Below are positions 1 through 11,545 of a stretch of 64,000 nt of DNA, piece after piece. Within the stretch, counting starts at the first letter, position 1. The number at the start of each line of letters is the position of its first letter. The position numbers and the translations under genes were made by a program. The notes below the pieces were generated by a model that saw only the letters and a program-made list of their open reading frames with translations, was not told the DNA's origin and made no database searches. Origin of the DNA: Terana coerulea (Eukaryota > Basidiomycota > Agaricomycetes > Polyporales > Phanerochaetaceae). Location of the stretch: the NCBI GenBank assembly GCA_024811115.1, contig JAKOGH010000783.1, positions 248,001 to 312,000 of the forward strand. Reading direction: 5' to 3'.

Positions 1-1543
1 CATTGTAGCAAGTCTGCCATACTGAATGCATCCTCGTCTTCGTCGATGTCGTGGTGAACGCTCTTGTGCCTCTTTCGCGTAGTGTCGTCATCGGCGTCAG
101 AATCGTTGAGGTCAAGCTCGATGTCCCACACCGGACTCGGTGGGCGTTTTCGAGCGGTTTGAGCGGCGGCTTCTGGCTCTGCGAGTGGTCCAGATAGATG
201 AACACTTGCTGGAGGTGAAGGATCCAGGTCAAGCTCAATATCCCACACTGGGCTGTACTCTCGCGCTGCACCCTTGTCTGCGCTACTAGTACTACCCGTA
301 GCGGTGCTGTTGACTTCCCGCTGTTTCCCCTTATTCTTCTTCGCAGCGGTACCAGATGCAGCGCTGTTCTGCGGCTGAGGTTGTGATGCAAAAGGAATGA
401 TGTTTGCTGGATTGCTTCGGAGCGGCTTCTCGAAGGCGTCCTTGATTCGCTTCACCTTGACCTGACCGAAGCCTGGAAGCTGTTGTAGCTGGTCCGAGGT
501 CGCACGCGCGATATCTGCAAAGCTCTTTGGCAAAGTTACTCGCGTAGTTGACGATACTGTGAGGGATGCATACCCCGACGGAAGTGCGAAGTATCTCGAC
601 ATCAGTCTTGTTGACCTTGTTCACGCTGGTGAGGGCCGTCCGCAGCATTGAATAGTAGTCTTTGTCGACACGTTCTTTGATGAGGGTAGGTGGCCGATGC
701 TCAAATTGTTTGAAAGTCGACAGGTAGAAACCGGCCTCCTCAACACTGTTCGCGGGGAGTCAGACAGAGTACAGCGATGATGAAAATCGGCTCACTTCCA
801 AGCAACAATGACGGTAATGTTGTTTATTAAGCATATCTAGAAGACATTAAGCATATGATATAAATGCACAAAGAGAGACCCTACCTTAGTCAACTCTCGT
901 ATGGAGTCTTGGTGCTCGCTCTAACATTACGGAGTCAGTGTGCAGTGGAGTAGAATGAATTCGGAGGATACTCACAGTGTCACAGAGAAAAAGCAATATT
1001 CGAAGATTATACGATGTCCCAAGCCGCTCTATCCTCTGGTGGATGTACTCAGGATGTAGCCTGTGGTATTTGAGGCTGGGTCCTTGTGAGCGTCGCAATT
1101 GTGGCGATTCAGAGGAGCTGGGCCAAACCTGAGGTAAAGCACGCCGGTGGTCCGTCCTACTTGATAGTCTGCGAAGATGTCACCAAACTCTCTGCCCACA
1201 TTCTTGGCATGCTCGAGTACCGGGTTGCCTCGCTATACTCTATCTGTTGAGCTGGGCTTGGATCGAAAGAGACGGCGCTCAAGCGACGTACCTGACATGG
1301 GTTGACGATAATGTTATTTCCAGTGCCCGGCTGGACGACAGGCGGTTTCACCGATCCGGAACCACTCGCTGTGCGCGAGCCCGACGGATTTGAAGACGAC
1401 GCCGCGCCGTTCTGCATGGCGGTGTCCTTCAACGTTTGCCCGAACGGGCGACGCTCAGTTTTGATGGGACCTGGCGGCAGCGGCAGGACGATGCCGGGGC
1501 GTGAGCGCCGTCGGCCAGCGTCGGCCCCCCGTCCTGATAGCAT
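1..1543 (-). CDS. RAD10: DNA excision repair protein ERCC1/Rad10 (partial, 3' end outside window)
   Basis: This is the non-catalytic partner of the XPF/Rad1 nuclease, which cuts 5' of damage in nucleotide excision repair. The central domain starts with NNIIVNPCQ (about 1290-1320), continues after an intron with [18 protein letters not shown] and [17 protein letters not shown], and reaches NNITVIVAW near 815-850. A helix-hairpin-helix segment follows ([23 protein letters not shown], then [22 protein letters not shown] near 420-520). The tail is acidic, repeats a VWDIELDL unit twice (about 240-130), and is still open at base 1. At least four short introns are visible. I chose the ATG at 1541-1543, but an upstream in-frame ATG at 1598-1600 is possible. 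The gene is divergent from amidohydrolase copy A, with only about 80-140 bp between the starts. The family call is firm; the start is uncertain. Confidence 0.9.
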
Positions 1544-1681
1544 GGGAGCGCAACCAGGCCTCGCAATTCGCTCATCCTCTGCACAGCATGTGCTTCTCAT
1601 CAACTCACATGGACGCTACTACACGCACAAATCCTTCCCACTCCCGCCCAGTTCGTCTCGCAAGGGTTGACTCTACCCACC

Positions 1682-4600
1682 ATGGACAAGAGGCCTCAAC
1701 CGACGACGTCCGACCCCATCCTCCCCGTGTTAGCGAGGGAGGCCGGAACGCGAAGGCATCCAAAGCGGGGGGAGGGTCTGGAGGCTTCTCTCTGCAGCCG
1801 TTCTGCTCTTCGTCTTCGCCCAGGTCACTCTGAACGGCTCTCAAACTCGTGAGAGGACCTCTGTTCAGGTTCCTATCCATGCCGAGGAGATTCTGGACAA
1901 ATGTCGGTCGCTGAACGTCAAGCCTGGTCCTCCAGAGGACTTCAATCTGAGGACACACTCTGACCGGTTCGTACCGGGAACCAAGTCGACGTTGATCAAG
2001 GTGAGCAATGGAAATTATTCCACGCTGTCCTACTTAGCACTGACTCGTCTCGTAACCCAGAACGCAACTATCTGGACTGGGAAGCTGAAGGGTCTTGAAA
2101 TTCTCAAAGGCGACATACTGCTCCAGAATGGTTTGATCAAGGATGTTGGCATTATTGACGATGCTACTCTCGCGAACTTGAAACAAAACGATTTGGTTAC
2201 CATTGAGGCGAACGGGTCGTGGGTCTCTCCTGGGTATGACTTAGCCTGTATTTGTTACACTCCGTTTTGAGCTGAATAGGTTCGTTCTAACAGTATTGTT
2301 GACATGCATAGTCATCTTGGCGTGGATGCTGCCCCAGCTCTTCGCGGAGCATCTGACGGAAACTCACGTAAAGGCCCAATTCTGCCTGTGTGTTTTCATT
2401 CGTTCTCTCAAATCTGAGATAAATTACTCACATGCGTTTAGTGGCTGCGCGCTCTCGACGCTCTCAATACCCATGATGATGCTTACCGTCTGAGTATCTC
2501 AGGTGGTGTTACAACTGCCCTGATATTGCCCGGGTCTGCAAACGCGATAGGTTAGTTTGGGAATTGTGGGGTGTTGTTACGATCACCTCACGCATTTCGC
2601 AGGTGGCCAGGGTGCTGTCATAAAGCTGCGACCTACTGCTGAGCGTTCCCCCACGTCCAAGCTACTCGAGAACCCGTACTCCACCAATACTACGGAGTAC
2701 GATCCTAAGGTCGCTTTCAGATGGAGACAAATGAAGTATGTGCCTCAGATGTCTTCATCGTAGACGGGGCTAACTTTAACCTTTAAAGACACGCCTGTGG
2801 TTCGTAAGCCTATTGAACTCAAATGAACTTAAGGGTTGCTGATCTCCTCATTACTTCAGGTGAAAACCCAGACCGTGTTTATTCCGGTACTAGGATGGAC
2901 ACCACATGGGCCTTCCGTCAAGGGTAAGTTGACGTGCTGTATTATCACGGTGAAATTCCTCAGACTGGTGCAGATATAACAAGGCCCGCGAAATCAAAGT
3001 CGCACAGGACGAATACTGCGCCCAAGCGTTGAAGGGAGATTGGGCTGGTTTGGCTCCTGCCTTCCCTGAGGACTATCAGTGGGAGGCTCTCGTTGATGTC
3101 CTTCGTGGACGTGTCAAGGTGAGCTGGGAAATAAACAGGGTTCAATTAGAAGGCGCTAATATGGTGAATAAGGTCCACAACCACTGCTACGAAACGGTTG
3201 ATTTGGATGACATGGTTAGGGTGAGTGTTATAAAGAACAGCCTGCTACGTGTTGTGGGAAGCTAAGCATGGATGCAACAGATTACCAATGAGTTCCAGTT
3301 TTCGATCGCTGCATTTCACCATGCGCATGAGACATACCTGGTCCCAGATACCCTTAAAGCCGCATATGGTGAATATCAACTAGACGTTTACTTAAAAAAA
3401 CAATCTCACACTTTCTCGTACAGGTCATCCGCCAGCGATCGCATTGTTCGGTACAAACGCCAGGTACAAACGAGAGTCGTATCGTGGATCGGAATTTGCA
3501 CCCAAGATCCTGGCGAACAATTCCCTGCAGGTTATCATGAAGGTCCGATATCACTTTATGCCCGTATATGCATGACTCGCTGAAATGTCCATGTCAGTCT
3601 GACCATCCTGTGTTGGACTCTCGCTTCTTGCTCCACGAGGCGCAGCAAGCCCACTACTTTGGCCTCGACACCAATCTGGCACTTCTGTCTGTCACGGGAA
3701 CCCCTGCGCAGGTTCTGGGACAAGATCACAGGGTTGGTTTCATCAACAAGGGTTATGATGCAGGTTAGTAGACCTATGCGACCTTTGGATCACAATTAAC
3801 ATCACGTTCCAGATGTCGTCCTCTGGGATAGCCACCCACTTGCCTTAGGCGCGACCCCTCAGCAAGTCTGGATCGACGGTATCGCTCAGCTGGAAAAGCC
3901 ACACGTCAACGTCAAGCCTGAGTCGTTGCAACACGCGCCGAAGACACCCAACTTCGATAAGGAAGCCGCAGAGGCTCTGAAGTACGACGGCCTCCCTCCG
4001 CTCACGCCCAAGGCGTCAGTCAGGAGCTCGGTGATATTCACCAACGTCGCCGAGGTACTAGTCAAAGAGGGCGGCGCGCTTCGCGAGCAGCTCGCGGCGC
4101 AGGCGGGACGTGGTGTCGCGATTGTGCAGGACGGCCGGCTGGTATGCACCGGCCCGGAGTCCGCATGCACCAACTTCGTGCACCCCGATGCTGAGCACAT
4201 CGACCTGCACGGTGGCTCGATCTCACCTGGTCTGCTGTCCTACGGGTCGCCGCTCGGAATTCAGGAAATACAAGGCGAAGCTAGCACGTCCGACGGCTAT
4301 GTCTTCGATCCTCTGCTGCAGGCGGTCCCCAAATTGGTGGGTGGCGACGGCGCCCTCATCCACGCTGCCGACGGGCTGCAATACTCCACCCGCGATGCTC
4401 TGTAAGCAATGTCTTTTGAGCCCACGACAAACCACTGACTCGTACTCGCATAGCATTGCCTACAGATCGGGCGTCACCGCTGGCGTCGTCGCGCCCAAAT
4501 CGTTCGGCTTCCTCTCCGGCGTCAGCACCGCATTCTCGACTGGTGCTCGCCACCAGCTCGAGAAGGGCGCCTTGATCCAGAAGGACGCTGCGTTCCATGT

Positions 4601-5417
4601 CGCCATCGGACACGGCAGCGCAATCAGCGTCAGCACACAGATCGCGGCCTTGAGGACGTTGCTGAAGGGCACCGGTAAAGGCGCACTGGGACACTGGTTC
4701 AAGAAAATCACAAGGTATATCTCTCCTTGTTTACCTGTACAGCTCAGAGGGTTGAACTGTGCGATAGGGCGAAGTCCCTCTTGTCATTGCCGTCAACAAC
4801 GCAGACGCGATAGCGGCGCTGATCCGCCTGAAGAGCGAGATTGAGGAAGACACGGACGCGTCCCTCAAGTTCGTCTTCTCCGGCGCAGAGGAGGCACACC
4901 TGTTAGCCAAAGAAATTGGTGAATCCGGCGCCGGCGTCATCCTTGGCTCCCCTCTCGCCCATTCCCTCACTCGTGGGAAGAGAGACGCATGTGAGTCGTG
5001 TCTCTGAACGCAGCAGCGCTTCGTTCGGTGCTGAATGGTGCTTCGTTAGATTGCCTGGGCCTCCGCTGTCCAGCAAGAACGCCGTCGCCGTCCTCAGCGA
5101 ACACAACGTGACTGTCGCAATCGGCATCACAGGCAGCTGGCAAGCCAGGAATACCCGGCTAGACGTCGGATGGGTAAGTGCAACCTTCCTCCGCCACGAG
5201 CATCCTCTGACACGTTACGGTAGGCCGTATTGGAAGCCGGCGGCGCCATCTCGAAGCAAGACGCGATCGCACTGGCAACTACGAACCTCGAAAACTGCTG
5301 GGCATCCATGAGTCCAACGACGACCTCGTCGCGACTTCCGGCGGAGACCTGCTCGACTTCTCCAGCAAGGTCACTGCCATCATCTCCCCGAACCGGGGCG
5401 TGATTGACGTCCTGTGA
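1682..5417 (+). CDS. Membrane-anchored two-domain amidohydrolase, copy A (COG1228-like; often labelled CE9)
   Basis: This is an amidohydrolase-superfamily protein of the imidazolonepropionase-like type, which basidiomycete annotations often call carbohydrate esterase family 9; the substrate is unknown. The N-terminus has a basic stretch and then one hydrophobic segment (RLLSAAVLLFVFAQ), which suggests a type II membrane protein. The first half carries the metal site HSH (2307-2315), GGVTTALILPGSANAIG, a GENP-type loop, later His residues in HCYET and FHHAHE, and Asp in SDHPVLDS. It ends at DVVLWDSHPLALGATP (about 3813). The second half (from about 4030) repeats the fold, but the HxH position reads SYGSPLG (4238-4258). 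There are about a dozen introns, including an 11-nt exon at 2789-2799. Exon 1 needs one base fewer in the G6 run at 1767-1772 to join the ATG frame to the membrane segment. The intron 2001-2060 is absent from copies B and C. Confidence 0.85.
1767..1772 (+). other. Frame slip at a G6 run in exon 1 of amidohydrolase copy A
   Basis: Read from the ATG at 1682, the frame hits a stop at about 1850. The frame holding the membrane segment and the conserved LDKCRSLNVKPGPPEDF block has a stop (TAG) at about 1728 upstream. Removing one G from this run joins the two. Either a consensus error or a real inactivating insertion would give this picture. Confidence 0.7.
2789..2799 (+). other. 11-nt microexon of amidohydrolase copy A
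   Basis: The exon ACACGCCTGTG lies between an AG acceptor and a GT donor (gttcgt). It bridges ...RWRQMK to the GENP loop, encoding the shared K-H-A-C-G turn across both splice sites. The same 11-nt exon, with the same phases, is present in copies B (13714-13724) and C (23087-23097). Confidence 0.75.
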
Positions 5418-5530
5418 GAATAAATAGTATTGTATATAAAAGAACCCCTTGGAAAGCAATGCAACGATAGCAATAGTTGAATCGAGCGTGTATGGCGTTG
5501 AGAACGACGCAGGAAAACGCCCCTGTGTGT

Positions 5531-8396
5531 TTAGTTGCCGTTCGCCAGAGCGTTGTCTGGCTTCTCATAGTCCCCAAATTTCTTCTGCACAAACTTGAAG
5601 ATGTGGTCGAGATGCTTGGTGATGAGGAAGATGGGCTTTATCTCTTCTGCTCTTGATCATATAAGCAATTTGACGAAGTGTATATGTCGTAACGCAAAGC
5701 GTACCTGATTGGACAATCTTCCATGTCTTTTCAAGATCTTACCATCTATCAGGAACCGATGACCCTTTGGAACGACTACCATCGAGTTCTGCAATTCATT
5801 CATTCAGGGAACCACTCCAGCCTGCACCGCGTTTTCCGTACCTTGGAATACCACTGGCTGAGCACCGGCACATCTTTAGGGGAGGCTGGAATGGAATAGT
5901 TCCCTACAACCTGCACCACAGAGTATACCAAACGAGTAACCGTAGAAGCTGAGCATTTAGACTATGAGCGGAGGTATATCGTGGATCAGGATGGGCGTTA
6001 CCTCGCTCATGTATCATGGCCATGATGGCCATGCAGCCTGGTCCATGCCCGACAAGCGCAATTTTTCGTGCGTCTGTTAGTCTGTAGTAGTGGTGAATCG
6101 CTGATATGTTTCACATAATGAAGGAGTCGTACTGGATGTAGTTGTCCCAGAGGTAGACCATGACATCCGTCGACCAGTCTTCTTTCGTGTCCTTATGTCG
6201 ACTCTGCATGCTCATGAAGGCAAGCGTCAGGACATCAAAGCGCACTTCGCACCTTTCTTGGAGCCGTAACCGGCTTGGGATAAAGGTTGACGTCGAGGAG
6301 CGCATATCCGGCTCCCTTGCACTTTGGCGATGAGCTCCTTGCTGAAGTCGATCTGACGAAACATGATGAGAAAGCAAAGATGGCTAGTTGAGGACGCACC
6401 ATGTACGAATGTTCCTGGTGTAGATTACATGTCAACGCTGACTCAAGTTCCACCCGCAAGTTTCCGCTGGAAGTCAGATGACAGGGTGAGAAACAGGCTC
6501 ACTACCGGGGGCAACACTTACAACTCGTGCACGAACACAACAAGCGTCTGGTTGTCCATGAGGTCCGGCCTAAATATTCTCAGCAGTCTGTATGTATGCT
6601 GCGTGCATTTCACTCACGTGCAGGTGACTTGAGCTGCGAAGCGTTCATCTAGCTCGGGGGTCACAAATGGTATTCCCAACATCTGGTGGGTCTCGAAGAG
6701 GTATTTGGCCCTGTGGGCCTTAAGAAGCTCTGGGACCCAGTTCAGCACAATTGTGCTGGAAAAAAAGCTGCTGCGTACCTGGTATTGAGAAGGAGATGTT
6801 TTGAACATCTGTCGTTCTGCAAAGTCAACATTTATTCAATTGAGTAACATTGTCGTTTTTACCCTCTCGTGGTTCGACCGCCTTCGGTGACACACTCTTC
6901 CAGTATTTGCTAAGATGCGTGGCGACTTGCCATACTGTCTCAGTAGCAACCTCTGATGCGGTCATTGGCCCAAGCTCAGGGGGCGCTTCCCCGAGTACAA
7001 CTCTGGCAACTGCTGTAGCTGAAGTAGAGATTGCATCCAGACAGTAGCCGCCCTATCAGTCCAAAAAAACATTAGTGTGGCCAAAGTGACTGTAGCACAA
7101 GACATACCTCAAGGGCCACAACGAGTTTGCCTCCCGCAAGGCCAGAGAGCATATGTGTCATGTGGGCGTATCCGGCCGGCGTGACTTTGCACTCCCCAAG
7201 ATCATCTCCTTCCGCCGCGTCAAAGCCAGCAGAGACTAGAAGAGCGGTCAGACAAAGTGCCTCTGTTGATAGCCTTTGAGCCTACTGATAACGAGTTCTG
7301 GCGCAAACTCCATCGCTATTGGCATTACTATGTTTTGAAACGCATAGATATAATCTGCGTCACCCATGCCTTTTTCAGGCCATGGTATGTTGACCGAGCT
7401 GGCAGAGTCAGTGTGTTGCCCCTAATGAATGACGTAGAAAACATACAATCCCAGACCGTCCCCTTCTCCGCAGGAGAGCATGCTGCCGAAGGGACCGTTT
7501 GGGTAAAACTGCCCATTCTCATAGCGATGCAGAGAGATGTAGAGAACCGAAGGGTCATCGTAAAAAGCTCGCTGTGTGCCATTGCCTAGAGATTCGATAT
7601 TATCCACCGTTACAATACCAGCATGGCAAACTCTATAAGAGACTTACCGTGATGTACATCCCTTCGCGTCGAAGGAAGTCAGTAAACAGCGGTGGCTATG
7701 CTTTAGCATCTTACCAGTCGAGAATAAGAACCCTCTTGAGCTTTGTTTCCATCTGTACAACCTTGGCCGCAACCGACACATTATTGAAGAAACAGAAGCC
7801 CATATGCTCGTCCGGCTCGGAATGGTGCCCTGGCGGCCGGACAATCGCGAAGGACTTTTTGACGAGCCCGCGCGCAACAGCGAGAGTGGCCTCAATAACA
7901 CCACCACAGCTCAGCCGCGCCGCCTGCGGCGTGCTGGGGCTAACATAGAGAGACAGATCCTGGTAGTATGCCTCGGAATCCACGATGTCCTGCGTGGTCA
8001 TCTCTGCGCCAAACGCGTCTTTGAGCCTCTCAGCGCGATGTTAATCACACAGAGAAGCGTACCACCGATGGCTGTGACCTTGTCCCAGAGCGTCTCGGAG
8101 TGCACGAGGAGGATCTCCTCGCGCTCGGCCTCGCGGATGGGCAGCTTGCGCATCTTGGAGAGCAGGTCCGCCTGCTGGAATGAGTCGTAGATGCGCTTGA
8201 TGCGCTCCGGTTCCTCCGGGTGCCCGGTCATGCAGACGTGCGACATCATCCTGCCGTCGTACACGTATCCGACGGCGGGTTCGCGCCCTCGCGGCGGCCT
8301 CGGGGGCAGCGAGGACGCACGCCGCTCGGTGAAGACGGCCTTGCGTTTCGTGGACGACACCGGCTTGGGCGAGGGCCTGTCCGTGATCATGTCCAT
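5531..8396 (-). CDS. HDA1: Class II histone deacetylase HDA1 with C-terminal Arb2 domain
   Basis: This is a zinc-dependent lysine deacetylase acting on histone tails in gene repression. The N-terminal region reaches [21 protein letters not shown] (about 8265). The catalytic domain follows with [20 protein letters not shown] (about 7790-7850), the His/Asp motif [12 protein letters not shown] split by an intron at about 7580-7640, [22 protein letters not shown] (about 7170-7235), and LVVALEGGY at about 7130. After that come a linker and an Arb2-like C-terminal domain ending in [15 protein letters not shown] and the stop at 5531. Many short introns are present, and all visible catalytic residues are intact. 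The ATG at 8394-8396 opens [12 protein letters not shown]. It is convergent with amidohydrolase copy A (114 bp between stops). I saw no frame break. Confidence 0.92.
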
Positions 8397-9397
8397 CCTG
8401 GAATATACAACTCTGCAGAGCCGTGCGGGGGAGGTTAGTGTCCGGTGGTTACCTTGTATTCCCGTCTCAGGACGAGAATGGGAACAAGTATAATAGGCGT
8501 GACAGATGCATGTGTGACAGAACCAGTCTGAACGAGTTCAGGCCAGCGACAGCCTGTCACTGATTGTGACAGACCGGCCACTTGCCGTGACGGACAATGC
8601 CACGAAAGTACCCCTGCCTACACGCTCTCTATAAAATAAGTTAAGAACATGAAATAGATGCAAACAAGATCCTGAAGTATCTATAATCGCACATCTAGAA
8701 AAACAGGAATTGAGTAGCTAACAAAGCAAAACATGAGCGAACTACAACACCTGCCTTTTCCATTCCCAGATCTTAGATAAGCCGGACAAACGCCACGAGC
8801 CTGTCACCCTCCCATTTTTTGCTACGAGTCAAAACCCAATCGTATTATTACAGTCTTCCAGTTCGATACATGCGATGATGATGATTGTACAGAGAATGCC
8901 GCATAGATCTACCGAGCCAAATTTGTAGTCTACCATCTATGGTTGCAAATGAATGTGAGTGTCCGTGCGTTGCTTGAATGATAGTATGTGCAAAGAGAAA
9001 ACAGTGCAAGTTGGCGTGGAGTACTCCACAAAATGTGAGGTGTGTGCCGGGGAGGAGGTATTAGGGCCGTAGATATCGAGATTGAATGTTGTATAACCTA
9101 TGTACCCAAAAACGGAAAAGCGAATCGCGAAGGCCGAGAGGAGATCATTGCGGCGTCGATGGCTGGTGGTTGTGCTGGGATGCCGACACCCGCCAGCTCG
9201 CTCTCGGAGTGGTGTATGACGATTCTGTCGGTGATAGCCCCGCAGTGTGGGAAGCCAGCGAGGTTGATGGCGGCCGCGAGTGCTGGAACGACCAGCGATG
9301 AGGCAGAGGCTCGCCAAGCGTCGTGGTAGTGGTTGCGTGCGAGAACCCGCTTGGTATCTCGCTGAAGCGGCTGAGCGTGGTATTGGGGGAGAACGCC
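8397..9397. promoter_or_regulatory. HDA1 upstream region with repeated GTGACAGA motifs
   Basis: This is a 1-kb gap between the HDA1 start and the 3' end of the TRP-like gene. The motif GTGACAGA occurs exactly at 8499-8506, 8514-8521 and 8566-8573, and the inverted core TGTCAC lies at 8555-8560. No coding signal beyond chance frames was seen. TGACAG is a core recognised by TALE-type homeodomain proteins in other eukaryotes; a role here is only inference. Confidence 0.3.
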
Positions 9398-11545
9398 TCA
9401 GTCGGTAGTGGGCGTGTGCGTGGGCGCCGGGTTCTCCGGGCGATGGTAGTACGTCGATGACGCTGGCGTCACACCCACGGACTTCTCGCCAACGACCTTG
9501 GAATCCTCTAATGACGGGTTCGACCGGTTGGGACTTGAGAGCGTGGTGGCGCCGGAGGGATGCTGCGGCGCTTCCAGGGCAGCGCGCGGCGGAAGAGCTT
9601 CCAGAGGCCGATGTTCACAAGGATGTTGAAGAACATGATCACGACAACCACCGAGTATATCACAGCAATGATGATGCCGATGACAACTCGAGGGATGGCG
9701 TCAAGGTCGAGGGACTCGGCGAACGCGATCATGAGCCCAGTGCAGACCATCCGTGCGCAGGCGATGAAACCCGAAAGGAAGTCTGCGCCGCGCGAGCGAT
9801 ACGGTTTGAGGACAATGATGAGGCCAAACAGGAAAAATTCGGTGATGAGCAGGACAATTGCCTGCGCCATGCCGTGGCTCTGTCCGAAGCCGATGACGAG
9901 CGTTCGCACGAAGACGGCAAGGAACACAGGGACGACAAAGTAGAGCCGCTCGCGGCGGAGGAAGCCCGTGTAGGGCAAGAGGGAGTAGGAGTGTGCTGGT
10001 TCGACGTCCTGAATGTAGCGAGAGAAGAGGGCGGGCCGCAGTGTGAAGACGATGGGGACGACTACGACTGTGAGGAGTGATAGGAAGAGCAGGACGGATA
10101 GGAGGATTGACAGCCATGAATCCTTCAACGTCCATTGGAAGAACGTGAAGATGAACACGGGAATGACACAGACCAGAGCGAAGCGGAAAGGCCCAAGCGC
10201 GGGCGAAAGCAGGGTATCCGGCGTTAGCCTCTTCCATGCCTTCTTGCCTGCGCCGGCCCCAGCTGGACCCGCTGAGCACGCGAATGAGCACGTAGCCGAG
10301 GCCCAAGCAGAAAAGCACGATTGCTGCCAAACTGAGCACGACGAAGAAGATGCTCATGAACGCATTGGCACTGGCGATGCCGATGTAGTTGACGTAGATG
10401 GGTATGCCGGCCTGGAGGACATTGTCGGACTGTTGTGTGACTGTCTCGACTTGGCCGCCGACCAAGAGCTTGGAGTTCGCGACCGCGGGCGCGCTCACGT
10501 TTCCAGCGATGAAAGCCGCCAGGTCGACCTTCGGCAACGCGGCAAAACGCGCCAACATGCTTTGGGGTATTACGAATTCATCGTTCCAGGGGCTCAGTTT
10601 CCGATTCACGAGCGAGATTGAACTGCTTCCGAGGTCTGATGTGCCGACATCTCCGCCTGTGAGGCGGCGCATGTTGTTGATGGAGCTCTGGATGGATGAC
10701 GAGGATGACTGGCTGAACAGCCCCAGCGCCCACGAGAAGTTGGTGGCGTACGCACGGTAGACGGAAGGGTAGTTGAGCGCGAGGAGACCGGAGGCGGCGA
10801 TGGTTTGGAAGAGATACATCACGTCGAGGAAGCGCACCGGCGCGAGGGATTCGGGGAGGATGTAAGAATAGACGAGGGCCGAAACGAGGGCTAAAAGTGC
10901 TATGCCGCCGGTGGTCCACTCGACGCTCGTCTGACGGGTTGACCACCCGTTCGAGACCGTGGACTGGACACACGCGCGGACTTTCCGGTGCCGACCTCTG
11001 TCAGTGTCAGCTGCACGAACGCTTCGAGGTCGGGAATGATGTAGGCAATTGAAGGGAGAAGGTGTGAGACGTCTATAGAGGAGGGCAGGGTGATGGAGTC
11101 TGCGCCAGTGAAGTTATAGGTGGGTAGAGGGCAAAGAGCGCCGTTGAGGAGCCCGCAAAGGTCTAGGGAGAGGTTGAACGGTCGCATGCCGTACACGTTG
11201 ACAAAGAGGTTGGCGGTGACGTTGACATCAGGAAGCTATAGTAGAATGTACGTGAGGACTTGTGCTTGAGCAGAGGAAGAGTGATACTTACGACGCTCGC
11301 GGCTGAGACATTGAACGTGACAGACGAGTTGCGCGGGAAGTATGCGATGTCAAACTGCTGAATGAGGAGGCTTTCTGGCGGGGAACAGTATGATACTGAG
11401 GAAGTAACTGCAACGAAAGTAAGCAGTCGCCCCAGAGGTTACTTGTGTTCGACGCACATAACGTATTCTCATGCGCCTGGGCGAAGGAAGGTAGGACGAG
11501 GGCGGATGCAATAAAGAGTCGCAACCGGGCGACTGAGAAGAACAT
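9398..11545 (-). CDS. TRP-like / FLC-family polytopic membrane protein (frame-broken)
   Basis: The product is a fungal transient-receptor-potential-like protein related to Flc flavin carriers and Pkd2. It is expected in the ER, vacuole or plasma membrane and linked to calcium handling. The ATG at 11543-11545 gives a signal peptide (MFFSVARLRLFIASALVLPS). A luminal ML-like domain follows, with Cys residues and N-glycosylation sites (YFPRNSSVTFNVSA, VNVTANLFVNVYGMRPFNLS). About nine membrane helices lie between 10900 and 9600, including GIALLALVSALVYSYIL and GPFRFALVCVIPVFIFTFF. The tail is Ser/Pro-rich and ends EDSKVVGEKSVGVTP...PTHTPTTD at 9398. Three one-base slips interrupt the frame: 10985-10986 (base missing), 10257-10260 (one extra), 9557-9559 (one missing). 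If the last is real, the protein stops at 9508 instead. Function beyond the family is not assignable. Confidence 0.82.

Noticed and set aside
9557..10260. Programmed ribosomal frameshifting in the TRP-like gene
   Set aside because: No slippery heptamer with downstream structure is evident, and slips in both directions occur at plain G/C runs shared with eight other genes.
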